NCBI RefSeq assembly: GCF_014358075.1
Contig: NZ_JACONT010000001.1
Location: 233,285-297,284 of the forward strand
Source of the DNA: Sphingomonas albertensis
GTDB lineage: Bacteria; Pseudomonadota; Alphaproteobacteria; Sphingomonadales; Sphingomonadaceae
Direction of reading: 5' to 3'
DNA: 64,000 nt
Below the pieces are notes generated by a model that saw only the letters and a program-made list of their open reading frames with translations, did no database searches and was not told the DNA's origin. Of the stretch, positions 44,778 to 53,460 are shown piece by piece (position 1 is the first letter of the stretch; every line of letters starts with the position of its first letter). A program made the position numbers and the translations under genes.

Positions 44778-45524
44778 ATGGCCATCTGGAGCAAGCTTTT
44801 CACCCTCGGTCGTGCCGGCGCGCACGAAGCGGGTTCGGCGGTCGTCGATGCGAACGCGCTGCGCATCCTCGACCAGGAAATCCGCGATGCCGACAAGGCG
44901 CAGGGCAAGGCGCGCGACGACCTCGCGGGGCTGGTAGCCCGTCGCCGCATCCTCGAAACCGAAGTCGAGAGCTTCCGCGCGCAGGCTGCGAAGTATGAGG
45001 CCTCGGCACGCATCGCGGTCGAGAAGGGCAACATGGACCTCGCGCGACAGGTCGCGCAGCGGATCGCCGATCTCGAACAGGACATTGCGCTGAAGACCCC
45101 GCAGGTCGAGGACATGCGCGCCGCCGAGGAGCAGATTCACACCGCCGTCGCACAGACCGACCGCAAGATCGAACAGCTCCGCCGCGAGGTCGAGGTCGTG
45201 AAGGTCAACGAGTCGGTACAGAAGGCGCAGGCCTCAGTCGCGTCGGGCAGCATGGGTGCGGGCAACAAGCTCGGCTCGGCCGCTGACAGCCTCGCGCGCA
45301 TTCGTGAACGCCAGGCGATCCGTGGCGAGCGGATCAAGGCGGCGGGCGAGTTGGAAGATCGTCGCACCGGTGCCGATCTCGACGAGAAACTGCGGCTGGC
45401 AGGCATCGGCCCCGGCCAGTCGTCCGCCGACGATGTGCTCGCGCGCCTGACCGCACCCAAGACCCCGCAAGTCGGCCAGACGCTGCAGATCGAGCAGCGC
45501 GACGACAAGACGTCGGACTCCTGA
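44778..45524 (+). CDS. PspA/IM30-family protein (YjfJ-like)
   Basis: This 248-residue protein is mostly helical coiled coil (DQEIRDADKAQGKARDDL; EVESFRAQAAKYEASARIAV; QRIADLEQDIALKTPQVEDM) as in PspA/IM30/Vipp1, the bacterial ESCRT-III relatives that assemble on membranes. The start MAIWSKLFTLGRAG is a short amphipathic segment. A C-terminal region with low helix content (LRLAGIGPGQSSADD) follows. In this gene setting it is the YjfJ subtype rather than the stress PspA. It is coupled to the next gene by a one-base overlap. Confidence 0.9.
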   Translation: MAIWSKLFTLGRAGAHEAGSAVVDANALRILDQEIRDADKAQGKARDDLAGLVARRRILETEVESFRAQAAKYEASARIAVEKGNMDLARQVAQRIADLEQDIALKTPQVEDMRAAEEQIHTAVAQTDRKIEQLRREVEVVKVNESVQKAQASVASGSMGAGNKLGSAADSLARIRERQAIRGERIKAAGELEDRRTGADLDEKLRLAGIGPGQSSADDVLARLTAPKTPQVGQTLQIEQRDDKTSDS

Positions 45525-46693
45525 TGCGCCGGATCGCGGTCGACCCGCGCGGCGACTGGCGCGAACGGGCCGACGCGATCGGGTTCGTCTATCACGACAC
45601 CGACGGTGAACCGTACTGGGACGAAGGCGCGGCCTACGCTTTCACGCTGGCGGAGATCGAGGACGACCTCGAGCCCGCCGCGGAACAGCTTCACGCGATG
45701 TGCCTCGATCTGGTCGACGAGGTGGTCCGCGACCAGCAACTGATGGAACGCCTTGCCATCCCGCGCGAGCAGTGGAACTACGTCGCCGAGACGTGGCGGA
45801 CTCGCCAGCCGTCGCTCTACGGCCGGTTCGACTTCGCCTATGACGGGACAGGCCCGGCCAAACTCTACGAGTATAATGCCGACACGCCGACGTCGGTATT
45901 CGAGTGCGCGACGTTCCAGTGGATGTGGCTGGAGGATCTGCTCGCGAGCGGTGCGTTGCCGGCAGGGACGGACCAGTTCAACAGCCTGTTCGACAAGCTG
46001 CGCGAGCGGTTCCGCGCGCTGTTCCCGAGCGGTGGCTTCGTCCATTTCGCCGCGGATGCGTCGGCGATCGAGGACCGCCAGACCGTGCGGTTCTTCGAGG
46101 ATCTGGCGTCGCAGGTCGGGATCGAACCGAAGTTCGTCGAGATGAAGGACATCGGCCTCGCTGCTGACGGGCGCTTCGTCGATACCGACGGCTTCGAGGT
46201 GCAGGCCGCGTTCAAGCTGTACCCGTGGGAGTTCATGCTACGCGAGCCCTATGCGCCAAACCTGTCGCGTGCCGACGTGCGCTGGATCGAGCCGGCGTGG
46301 AAGTCGATCCTATCGAACAAGGGCATCCTCCCGCTGCTGTGGGAGCGTCATCCCGAGCATCCGAACCTGCTCCCCGCGTTCTTCGACGACGACCCCGCCG
46401 CGAAGATCCTCGGGCCGAAATATGTGCGTAAGCCGCTATTCTCGCGAGAGGGCGCCAACGTCGAGGTGATCGGCGAGGACGGCCATGCGCTGCTCGACCA
46501 GGGCTATGGTGCCGAGGGTGCGATCCGGCAGGCCTATGCGCCGCCGCCGGTATTTGACGGGCGTCATCCGGTGATCGGTGCGTGGATGGTCGGCAACGAA
46601 GCGGCGGGGATCGGCGTTCGAGAAGATGAAACGGTCGTAACGCGCAATCTCGCGCGGTTCGTGCCGCATATCATCGAGGCGAATGATGACTGA
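45524..46693 (+). CDS. Glutathionylspermidine-synthase-like ATP-grasp enzyme (YgiC/YjfC-like)
   Basis: This 389-residue protein matches the synthetase half of glutathionylspermidine synthase, an ATP-grasp amide ligase. It has RQPSLYGRFDFAYDGTGPAK, LYEYNADTPTSVFECATFQW (metal/ATP region near 110-130), IEPAWKSILSNKGILPLLWE and KPLFSREGANVEV, all in family order. No amidase domain is fused. In E. coli the YgiC and YjfC homologues do not make glutathionylspermidine in a proven way, so the ligation substrate here is unknown, possibly a peptide or polyamine. Confidence 0.9.
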   Translation: MRRIAVDPRGDWRERADAIGFVYHDTDGEPYWDEGAAYAFTLAEIEDDLEPAAEQLHAMCLDLVDEVVRDQQLMERLAIPREQWNYVAETWRTRQPSLYGRFDFAYDGTGPAKLYEYNADTPTSVFECATFQWMWLEDLLASGALPAGTDQFNSLFDKLRERFRALFPSGGFVHFAADASAIEDRQTVRFFEDLASQVGIEPKFVEMKDIGLAADGRFVDTDGFEVQAAFKLYPWEFMLREPYAPNLSRADVRWIEPAWKSILSNKGILPLLWERHPEHPNLLPAFFDDDPAAKILGPKYVRKPLFSREGANVEVIGEDGHALLDQGYGAEGAIRQAYAPPPVFDGRHPVIGAWMVGNEAAGIGVREDETVVTRNLARFVPHIIEANDD

Positions 46694-47204
46694 CGCGCGT
46701 GAGTTGCCGCCATTGCCGCCGATGGAGCGCCTAGTCGAGCTGATGTTCGATGCGGCCCGGACGGGACGCGACGAGATGATCCCGGCGCTATTGCAGGCGG
46801 GGGTCGATATCGAGGTGACCGATGCGAAGGGTTACACGCCGTTGGTGATCGCCAGCTACAACGGCCAAGCCGAGGCGACCGCGGCGCTCCTCGCGGCCGG
46901 TGCGCAGGTCGATGGCGCGGCGGATGCTCGCGGCAACACCGCGCTGATGGGCGTCTGCTTCAAGGGCTATACCGAGATCGCACAGATCCTGCTCGATGCT
47001 GGGGCCGACGTGAATTGGCGGAATGGCGTCGGCCAGACTGCGTTGATGATGGCGGCGCTGGTGAACAAGACGGTGATCGTCGATATGTTGCTGGAGCACG
47101 GCGCTGACCCGGCGATCGTGGATTCGGCGGGGAACAGCGTGCATTCGCTGGCGGTGTCGCAGGGCAATGCGGCTTTGGCCGAGCGCTTCGCAACGACCGA
47201 TTAG
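46683..47204 (+). CDS. Ankyrin-repeat protein
   Basis: This 173-residue protein contains four ankyrin repeats (AGVDIEVTDAKGYTPLVIAS; AGAQVDGAADARGNTALMGV; AGADVNWRNGVGQTALMMAA; HGADPAIVDSAGNSVHSLAV), preceded by a helical cap. No signal peptide is visible. It overlaps the ATP-grasp gene by 11 bases, so it belongs to the same operon and may act as an adaptor for that system. Two adjacent ATGs (46683, 46686) are possible starts. Confidence 0.9.
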   Translation: MMTDARELPPLPPMERLVELMFDAARTGRDEMIPALLQAGVDIEVTDAKGYTPLVIASYNGQAEATAALLAAGAQVDGAADARGNTALMGVCFKGYTEIAQILLDAGADVNWRNGVGQTALMMAALVNKTVIVDMLLEHGADPAIVDSAGNSVHSLAVSQGNAALAERFATTD

Positions 47205-47215
47205 CCCCTACGCTA

Positions 47216-47318
47216 CCACCCCGGCGGAGGCCGGGGTCCAATTGGAAAGTCACAGTAATGGCAAACTGCGCTTCGTTAGCGCCGTTGCCCAATTGGACCC
47301 CGGCCTTCGCAGGGGTGG
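47216..47318. repeat. Paired palindrome, family D (long copy)
   Basis: CCACCCCGGCGGAGGCCGGG at the left mirrors CCCCGGCCTTCGCAGGGGTGG at the right; both continue inward through TCCAATTGG/CCAATTGGA. About 45 unrelated bases lie between. It separates convergent genes. Confidence 0.85.
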
Positions 47319-47342
47319 TAAAACCGGTCAAGGCAGTGCGGA

Positions 47343-48299
47343 TCAATCCGCCCCATGCGTCTTCGGCAGCACCGCCCCAACATGCGCCTCGCCCCGAGCC
47401 TCCGCCAACCGCATTTGCCGCTCGCGCTCCGCATAACTCGCCCGCTGCGTCTCGTTCCGCGCATCATGACACGCCGGGCAACTCACCCCCTCGACATACA
47501 GCGGCGAGCCACGGTCTTCGACACTCACCGGCATCCGGCAAGCATGGCACAGCACATGACTTCCCAGCGCTAAACCATGTCCAACCGCAACCCGTTGATC
47601 GAACACGAAACACTCCCCCTCCCAAAGGCTCTCCGCTGCGGGCACGGTCTCCAGATATTTCAGGATGCCGCCCTTGAGGTGATACACCTCGTCCAGCCCC
47701 TCGGCCTTCAGGAACGCGGTTGACTTCTCGCAGCGTATGCCGCCGGTACAAAACATCGCAATCTTCGGCGGCGGCCCGTCCCCGATCAACTCCTCACGGT
47801 GCTCGCGAAACCACGCCGGAAAGTCCCGGAACGTCCGCGTCTGCGGATCGACCGCGCCAGCAAACGTGCCGACCGCGACCTCGTAATCGTTGCGCGTATC
47901 GATCACGATCGTCCCCGGCTCGGCGATCAACGCGTTCCAGTCCTGCGGCTCGACATAATGCCCGACGCCCTCCAGCGGATCGATCGCAGGCTCGCCCATC
48001 GTCACGATCTCGCGCTTCAGCCGCACCTTCATCCGGTGAAACGGCATCGTCTCGGCGCGCGATTCCTTGACGTCGAGATCGGCGCAACCCGGCAGCGCGC
48101 GGATATGCGCAAGCACCGCGTCGACGCCCTCTTCGGACCCGGCGATCGTCCCATTGATCCCTTCGGCGGCGAGAAGCAGCGTCCCTTTCACCCCGTTCGA
48201 ACAGCACACGAGCGCAAGCGGCGGCTGGATCGCGGCGATGTCGGCGAACGGCGTGAAGCGGTACAGCGCCACGACGCGGATGGGCAGGGTTTCGGTCAT
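47343..48299 (-). CDS. trhO: tRNA uridine(34) hydroxylase, rhodanese family
   Basis: This 318-residue protein has the TrhO/YceA architecture: an N-terminal acylphosphatase-like domain ([15 protein letters not shown] near 42), a rhodanese domain with active-site loop CTGGIRCEK near 185, and a C-terminal cysteine-rich region ([15 protein letters not shown]). It hydroxylates the wobble uridine of tRNA, the first step to 5-(carboxymethoxy)uridine. The four C-terminal cysteines may bind zinc. It is set apart from neighbours by repeats. Confidence 0.93.
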   Translation of the reverse strand: MTETLPIRVVALYRFTPFADIAAIQPPLALVCCSNGVKGTLLLAAEGINGTIAGSEEGVDAVLAHIRALPGCADLDVKESRAETMPFHRMKVRLKREIVTMGEPAIDPLEGVGHYVEPQDWNALIAEPGTIVIDTRNDYEVAVGTFAGAVDPQTRTFRDFPAWFREHREELIGDGPPPKIAMFCTGGIRCEKSTAFLKAEGLDEVYHLKGGILKYLETVPAAESLWEGECFVFDQRVAVGHGLALGSHVLCHACRMPVSVEDRGSPLYVEGVSCPACHDARNETQRASYAERERQMRLAEARGEAHVGAVLPKTHGAD

Positions 48300-48354
48300 C
48301 GGTTCATCGTACAGGGGAGGAGGTGCGTCCCCTTAGCGTAAGTCGCCCCCCACG

Positions 48355-48720
48355 TCAGCCTGTGGTGACGATCATCCCGTCGACCACTGCTACCGGCCAG
48401 GGTGTCAGCCGCGCGCCGCCGCATGGCCCGCCGACACACGCGCCACTGTCGATTTCGAACAAAGCGGAGTGCCAACTGCATGCGATCAGGTCCCCACGCG
48501 GCGTGAGATAGTCGTCGAGCACCTGCGCAAGCGGCAGACCCATGTGCGGGCACCGATCGACATAACCGACCACCGCATCGTCCTTGCGCACGACGAAACC
48601 GTGGAAGCGTCCAGCACGCATCTGGAGCACGAAGTTGCGCGCCTTCCCCTCGACAACCGCATCGAGCGGCGCGAGTTTGATCCCGCCGGGCGTGGCGGTC
48701 AGCCGTTCCCCGTCGCTCAT
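48355..48720 (-). CDS. Rieske 2Fe-2S protein in the tyrosine-degradation operon
   Basis: This 121-residue soluble protein has the Rieske ligand set CPHMG near 58 and CSWHS near 81 (C-x-H...C-x2-H), with a trailing ALFEIDSGACVGGPC. Its ATG overlaps the maiA stop by four bases, so it is co-translated with the homogentisate genes. Rieske proteins of this size act as small ferredoxins for oxygenases. Its partner is not obvious, since homogentisate dioxygenase needs no ferredoxin. Confidence 0.88.
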   Translation of the reverse strand: MSDGERLTATPGGIKLAPLDAVVEGKARNFVLQMRAGRFHGFVVRKDDAVVGYVDRCPHMGLPLAQVLDDYLTPRGDLIACSWHSALFEIDSGACVGGPCGGARLTPWPVAVVDGMIVTTG

Positions 48721-49361
48721 GCGCGGTCGGCGTCCGGCTGCAGATCCGGATGCGCGGCGGCAAAAGCGGGGAGGGCACGGGCCTTGTCGGCGGCGCTCTT
48801 GAGGCGCGGATAGGGCAAGAGATCGACCGCGAACCGCTCGGCCGAATAGATCTGCGGCACCAGATGACAGTCGGCGATCGTCGGCGTCGCACCGAACGCG
48901 AAGCCGTCGCCGTGCCGCGCGATCAGCGTTTCCAGCGCCGCGAACCCGTCGCCGATCCAGCGTGCGATCCAGCGGTTCACCACCGCCTCGTCCGCCCCGA
49001 ACTCCGTCCGCAAGGCGTTCAGGATGCGGAGGTTGTTCACGGGGTGGATATCGCACGCGATCGTCGCCGCCATCGCGCGGACGATCGCCCGGCCATCCGG
49101 GTCGACGGGAAGCAACGGTGGGTCGGGATACACCTCGTCGATCCATTCTAGGATCGCGGGGCTCTGCGTCAGGACTGCATCGTCGGTTTCCAGCGTCGGA
49201 ACGAGCCCTTGCGCATTGAGCGTCTGATACTCTGGCTCGCGTTGCGCGCCGGTGCGGAGATCGTGCGCAACCTGCTCGTAAGCTACGCCCTTCAAGGCCA
49301 GCGCGATGCGGACGCGGTAGGCGGTGGTCGAGCGCCAATAGCCGTGCAGCGTCAGGCTCAC
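48717..49361 (-). CDS. maiA: Maleylacetoacetate isomerase (zeta-class GST)
   Basis: This 214-residue protein isomerises maleylacetoacetate to fumarylacetoacetate with glutathione. It opens [20 protein letters not shown], the zeta-class SS/ST-type active site, and has [20 protein letters not shown] and, in the C-terminal domain, [10 protein letters not shown] and [14 protein letters not shown], all family hallmarks. The start is a GTG (49361) overlapping the hmgA stop. It lies in the homogentisate operon. Confidence 0.93.
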   Translation of the reverse strand: MSLTLHGYWRSTTAYRVRIALALKGVAYEQVAHDLRTGAQREPEYQTLNAQGLVPTLETDDAVLTQSPAILEWIDEVYPDPPLLPVDPDGRAIVRAMAATIACDIHPVNNLRILNALRTEFGADEAVVNRWIARWIGDGFAALETLIARHGDGFAFGATPTIADCHLVPQIYSAERFAVDLLPYPRLKSAADKARALPAFAAAHPDLQPDADRA

Positions 49362-50695
49362 TTCGGCAGGACCGCCTTGGGGAAATCCGACCACACCGCG
49401 TCGTAATCGAGCTGCGAATGCTCCAGCGCATAGGCGGTCGGCTTGTACGGCCAGCAGCTCTCCAGCATGAACGCCATCGTCCCGTCGATCTTGTGCGGCT
49501 TCAGGTCGGCCGCACTCGCACCCTGCCAGCTCGCCAGATCCGGCCCGTGACCCGACATCAGATTGTGCAACGAGATCCCGCCCGGCGCGAACCCCTCGGC
49601 CTTTGCGTCGTATGCGCCGGTAATCAACCCCATCGCCTCCGACATGACGTTGCGGTGGAACCACGGTGGCCGAAACGTACCCTCTGCGACCATCCAGCGC
49701 GGCGGGAAGATTACGAAATCGGCATTCGCCCGGCCGGGCACGTCGCTCGGCGAGGTCAGCAGCGTGAAGATCGACGGATCGGGATGATCGAAGCTGACCG
49801 TGTTGATCGTGTTGAACCGCGACAGGTCGTAGCGCCACGGTGCGAGGTTGCCGTGCCATGCGACGACGTCGAGCGGCGAGTGATCGAGCGTCGTGGTCCA
49901 AAGCGAGCCCATGAACTTCTGGACGACCTCGACCGGTTCGTCGCGGTCCTCGAACCAGGCGACCGGGGTCTCGAAATCGCGCGGGTTGGCGAGGCCGTTG
50001 GCGCCGATGGGCCCGAGATCGGGCAGGCGGAACAGCGCGCCGTGGTTCTCCGCGACATAGCCGCGCGCTTCGCCGTCGGGGAGTTCGGCGCGAAACCGGA
50101 CACCGCGCGGGACGAGCGCGATCTGGCCGGGGGCAATGTCGATCCGGCCGAGCTCGGTCAGCAACCGCAGAGGTCCAGACTGCGGCACGAACAGCAGTTC
50201 GCCGTCCGCATCCATGAACACGCGCGAAATCATGTCGGCGTTCGCGGCGTAGACGTGCAGCGCCACGCCCTCGAGATCGGCGGGGTCCCGGTTGGCTAGC
50301 ATCGTCGTCATGCCGTCGATCAGGTCAGTGCCAGGGGCGGGCGCCTCGATCGGATCCCAGCGCAGGCGATTGGGTGCAAGCGGGGCGTCGGTCGTGCCGG
50401 GCGCGAAGCGCTTGGCGCCGGTATAGCGCTCGAACGGGGGATGCTCGGCAGTCGGGCGCATCCGATAGAGCCAGCTGCGGCGGTTCTCGTGACGCGGTGC
50501 GGTGAAGGCGGTACCGGAAAGCTGCTCGGTGTAGAGACCGAACGCGGGGCGTTGCGGCGAATTGCGGCCGATCGGGAGCGCGCCGGGGAACGCCTCGGTC
50601 GATACGTGGTTGCCGAAGCCGGGCTGGTACGCCGCGTGGTCTTCGGTCTGGCCGGCGGTCTCGCCTGCGGCATTGGTCGGCTGGTGAATTGTCAT
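49358..50695 (-). CDS. hmgA: Homogentisate 1,2-dioxygenase
   Basis: This 445-residue iron enzyme opens the homogentisate ring to maleylacetoacetate. It begins near [19 protein letters not shown] and shows the active-site segments [40 protein letters not shown] (iron-ligand histidine and glutamate) and [12 protein letters not shown] (ligand histidine). Length is typical. The ATG at 50695 has GGAGAGGAA just upstream. It heads the operon hmgA-maiA-Rieske. No fumarylacetoacetase gene follows in this window. Confidence 0.96.
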   Translation of the reverse strand: MTIHQPTNAAGETAGQTEDHAAYQPGFGNHVSTEAFPGALPIGRNSPQRPAFGLYTEQLSGTAFTAPRHENRRSWLYRMRPTAEHPPFERYTGAKRFAPGTTDAPLAPNRLRWDPIEAPAPGTDLIDGMTTMLANRDPADLEGVALHVYAANADMISRVFMDADGELLFVPQSGPLRLLTELGRIDIAPGQIALVPRGVRFRAELPDGEARGYVAENHGALFRLPDLGPIGANGLANPRDFETPVAWFEDRDEPVEVVQKFMGSLWTTTLDHSPLDVVAWHGNLAPWRYDLSRFNTINTVSFDHPDPSIFTLLTSPSDVPGRANADFVIFPPRWMVAEGTFRPPWFHRNVMSEAMGLITGAYDAKAEGFAPGGISLHNLMSGHGPDLASWQGASAADLKPHKIDGTMAFMLESCWPYKPTAYALEHSQLDYDAVWSDFPKAVLPK

Positions 50696-50760
50696 GGCTT
50701 CCTCTCCGTCACCTGTTCCGATCAACGCCCGAACCGCCGGCCGTTCAAACTCTTTCTATT

Positions 50761-50888
50761 CCTCTCCCTCAGGGGAGAGGGAGGGAGACGCGCGCTTGCG
50801 CGGCGGAAGGGTGAGGGCACGTACTGGCGTAGCGCGTGCCCTCACCCTCGGCGCTGGCGCGCCTTTCCCTCTCCCCGAGGGGAGAGGG
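50761..50888. repeat. Paired palindrome, family A (hppD-hmgA gap)
   Basis: CCTCTCCCTCAGGGGAGAGG and CCCTCTCCCCGAGGGGAGAG bracket about 85 bases that contain GTGAGGGCAC/GTGCCCTCAC in mirror order. It resembles the element at 1367-1470 and separates hppD from hmgA. Confidence 0.85.
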
Positions 50889-50898
50889 TATTAAGTGT

Positions 50899-51969
50899 TC
50901 ATGCGTCGACCGTAATGACGCCGCGGCGGATTTGGTCGAGCTCGATGCTCTCGTACAGCGCCTGGAAATTGCCGTTGCCGAAGCCTTCGTTCCCCTTGCG
51001 CTGGATGATCTCGAAGAAGATCGGCCCGAACATGTTCTCGGTGAAGATCTGCAACAGCAACCCCTCTTCGCCGACATTGCCGTCGATCAGGATACGGTTG
51101 CGACGCAGGCGCTCCAGGTCGTGGCCGTGGTTCGGCACGCGCTTGTCGACCAGTTCGTAATAGGTCTCGATCGTGTCCTGCAGCTTGACGCCGCGCGCAC
51201 GCAGCTTCTCGACCGTCTCGAAGATATCATTGGTCGTCAGTGCCAGATGCTGAATGCCCTCGCCGTTGTAATCCTTGATGAATTCCTCGATCTGGCTCTT
51301 GTCGTCCTGGCTCTCGTTGAGCGGGATGCGGATCGCGCGGTCGGGCGCGATCATCGCCTGGCTGAACAGACCGGTCGCCTTGCCCTTGATGTCGAAATAC
51401 TTCTGCTCCTCGAAGCCGAAGATCTGACCGTAGAACTCAGCCCAGGTCCGCATCTGGCCACGCTTCACATTGTGCGTAAGGTGGTCGAGCAGATCGAGGC
51501 CGACGTTGTTAGCGGCCTCCGCTTCGGCCGCGCCCGGAACCGCGTTCCAGTCGTCGTACAGGCTGCCGGCCGCGCCATGCTTGTCGACCAGATACAGCAG
51601 CGAACCGCCGATCCCTTCGAGCACATAACTACCCTCGCCGAGCGCGCCCATGCTGGCATCGGCCGCATTGGCGCCCCGTGCGAGCGCCGCGTCGAACGCT
51701 TCCTTGGCGTCATGGACGCGGAACGCCATGCCGCTCGCCGAGGGGCCATGATCCGCCCGGAATGCCGCCGCATGGCCACCGTCTTCGCGGTTGAGGAGCA
51801 GATTGATGCGGCCCTGCTTGTAGCGCGTGACGGCCTTAGTGGGGTGGGTCGAGGCGGCGACGAAGCCGAACTGCTCGAACTGCGCGGCCATCCGATCGGG
51901 ATCGGGCGAGGTGAATTCGGCGAACTCGAACCCGTCGAGACCCATCGGGTTTACGTCCATATGGTCCAT
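50899..51969 (-). CDS. hppD: 4-hydroxyphenylpyruvate dioxygenase
   Basis: This 356-residue enzyme converts 4-hydroxyphenylpyruvate to homogentisate. Two vicinal-oxygen-chelate domains are visible; iron ligands include the histidine in GEGIQHLALTT and the glutamate in FGPIFFEIIQRKG, with QIFTENMFG before it. The ATG at 51969 has AGGA upstream; an earlier in-frame start crosses the promoter. It is divergent from a MarR regulator by 79 bases, with an inverted repeat between them. Confidence 0.96.
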   Translation of the reverse strand: MDHMDVNPMGLDGFEFAEFTSPDPDRMAAQFEQFGFVAASTHPTKAVTRYKQGRINLLLNREDGGHAAAFRADHGPSASGMAFRVHDAKEAFDAALARGANAADASMGALGEGSYVLEGIGGSLLYLVDKHGAAGSLYDDWNAVPGAAEAEAANNVGLDLLDHLTHNVKRGQMRTWAEFYGQIFGFEEQKYFDIKGKATGLFSQAMIAPDRAIRIPLNESQDDKSQIEEFIKDYNGEGIQHLALTTNDIFETVEKLRARGVKLQDTIETYYELVDKRVPNHGHDLERLRRNRILIDGNVGEEGLLLQIFTENMFGPIFFEIIQRKGNEGFGNGNFQALYESIELDQIRRGVITVDA

Positions 51970-51985
51970 GATCACATCCTGACAG

Positions 51986-52023
51986 TTGGTATCCGTTGTT
52001 ACCAATCTGGCGGGTTGAACAAC
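51986..52023. promoter_or_regulatory. Candidate MarR operator (hppD / MarR promoter)
   Basis: TTGGTA-N8-TACCAA (51986-52005) is a perfect 6-bp inverted repeat, and GTTGAACAAC (52014-52023) is a second palindrome beside it. Both lie in the 79-base gap between divergent hppD and the MarR gene. MarR proteins typically bind such repeats in their own promoters. Binding is inferred. Confidence 0.55.
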
Positions 52024-52048
52024 TGGTGTCAATCGTTACGATTTCGCT

Positions 52049-52537
52049 ATGGCTGACCGCGCACTCGTCCTGGACGATTTCATCCCGTATCGCCTGTCGA
52101 TCACGTCGAACCTCGTCAGCGAGGCGGTGGCAGACACATATGAGGCGCTATTCGGCCTGACGATTCCGGAGTGGCGGCTAGTGACCGTGGTAGCCGAGGC
52201 AGGCGGGATTACGCAGCAGCAGATCGGCCAGCAGACCCGGATGGACAAGGTGACCGTCAGCCGCGCGGCGATCGCCCTTGTCGAACGTGGGCTGATGCAG
52301 CGGCATGCGAACTCGGAAGATCGCCGCTCGCACCTGCTGAGGCTGACCGACGACGGCCACACGCTCTACGCCTCGGTCGCGCCCAAAGCGCTCGATCTGG
52401 AACGCCGGATCTTCGCCGGATTCTCAGGCGCAGAGGTCGAGCAGTTCGTCGCGATGTTGCGAAGGATCGACGCAGTGACGATCGACTTGGTTCAGGAGTC
52501 CCACGGCGGTATCGGGGACCAGAGACCGTGCAGGTAA
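52049..52537 (+). CDS. MarR-family regulator (probable hppD regulator)
   Basis: This 162-residue protein has the MarR winged helix: LTIPEWRLVTVVAEAGGITQ, IGQQTRMDKVTVSRAAIALV near 55-75 and RRSHLLRLTDDGHTLY (wing). It lacks obvious ligand cysteines. Its position, divergent from hppD across a repeat-bearing promoter, makes it the likely local repressor of tyrosine degradation. The 3' end runs 46 bases into the convergent LysR gene. Confidence 0.88.
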   Translation: MADRALVLDDFIPYRLSITSNLVSEAVADTYEALFGLTIPEWRLVTVVAEAGGITQQQIGQQTRMDKVTVSRAAIALVERGLMQRHANSEDRRSHLLRLTDDGHTLYASVAPKALDLERRIFAGFSGAEVEQFVAMLRRIDAVTIDLVQESHGGIGDQRPCR

Positions 52538-53367
52538 TCGAGCAGCGCGGTGGTCCCCGATGACACCGCCCCGCGTGCATGTACCGCGTAGATCCCAACG
52601 TCCGCAGACCCCGCCAACTTCGGTAATACGCGGACGAGGCGGCCGCTCGCGAGATCCGCGCTGACGTCCCAAAGCGAGCGCAGTGCGATGCCGACACCCG
52701 CCAGCGTCAGTTCGCGCACGACCTCACTGGAATTGGTCGCGACGTAGCTCGGGCGGTCGATCGTGACGTCGCCGTCTGGTCCAGTCAGCCGCCACGGCAT
52801 CTGGCCCTTTGCTGCAAGTAGGCGGTGTTTCGTAAGGTCGGCTGCGTCGTTTGGCGCGATGTAGCTTGGGGCGGCGCAGAGAACGCGGCGGCTGTCGGCC
52901 AGACGATAACCCGTGAGGCTCGGCGGCACCGCAGGCGCGATCCGGATAGCAAGGTCGAGACGGTCGCCGATGACGTCGGAGAAGCCGTCGGACAGATCGA
53001 GGTCGAGTTCGATCGCAGGGTGCGCATCGAGGAACGGCTTCAGGTGCGGCGCGATGTGGAGACGCCCGAACGAGGTCGGTGCGCTGACCCGGAGTGGTCC
53101 GGCGGGCGTCTCGGCGCGGTCCGACACGCGCGCCTCGGCATCGCGGATAGCGGCGAGGATCTCCACCATGTCGCGGTAATACGCCGCGCCGCGAGCGGTG
53201 AGGTCTAGCCGCCGCGTCGTCCGATTGAGCAACCGCACGCCGAGCCGCGCTTCCAGCCGAGCGATCCGTTTCGAAACCATGGCCGGCGAGATGCCCAGCG
53301 ATCGCCCGGCCGCGCTGAGGCTGGCGGTGCGGACGACCTCGGCGAAGAGGACGATGTCAGGATCCAT
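52492..53367 (-). CDS. LysR-family regulator
   Basis: This 291-residue protein has the N-terminal LysR helix-turn-helix (FAEVVRTASLSAAGRSLGIS, VSKRIARLEARLGVRLLNR) and a substrate-binding domain (PAGPLRVSAPTSFGRLHIAP, GDRLDLAIRIAP). Effector unknown. It is divergent from malate synthase G by 93 bases, which is a possible target, and its 3' end overlaps the MarR gene in antisense. Confidence 0.9.
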   Translation of the reverse strand: MDPDIVLFAEVVRTASLSAAGRSLGISPAMVSKRIARLEARLGVRLLNRTTRRLDLTARGAAYYRDMVEILAAIRDAEARVSDRAETPAGPLRVSAPTSFGRLHIAPHLKPFLDAHPAIELDLDLSDGFSDVIGDRLDLAIRIAPAVPPSLTGYRLADSRRVLCAAPSYIAPNDAADLTKHRLLAAKGQMPWRLTGPDGDVTIDRPSYVATNSSEVVRELTLAGVGIALRSLWDVSADLASGRLVRVLPKLAGSADVGIYAVHARGAVSSGTTALLDYLHGLWSPIPPWDS

Positions 53368-53460
53368 TCGTTCTCCAGGCGATCAACAGCTTTCGGTTTA
53401 TAGTGTCTAGTGGCGAAGGTGGCGGGCGTCTATCGTGCCATCAAAGTATAGGAGAGCAGC

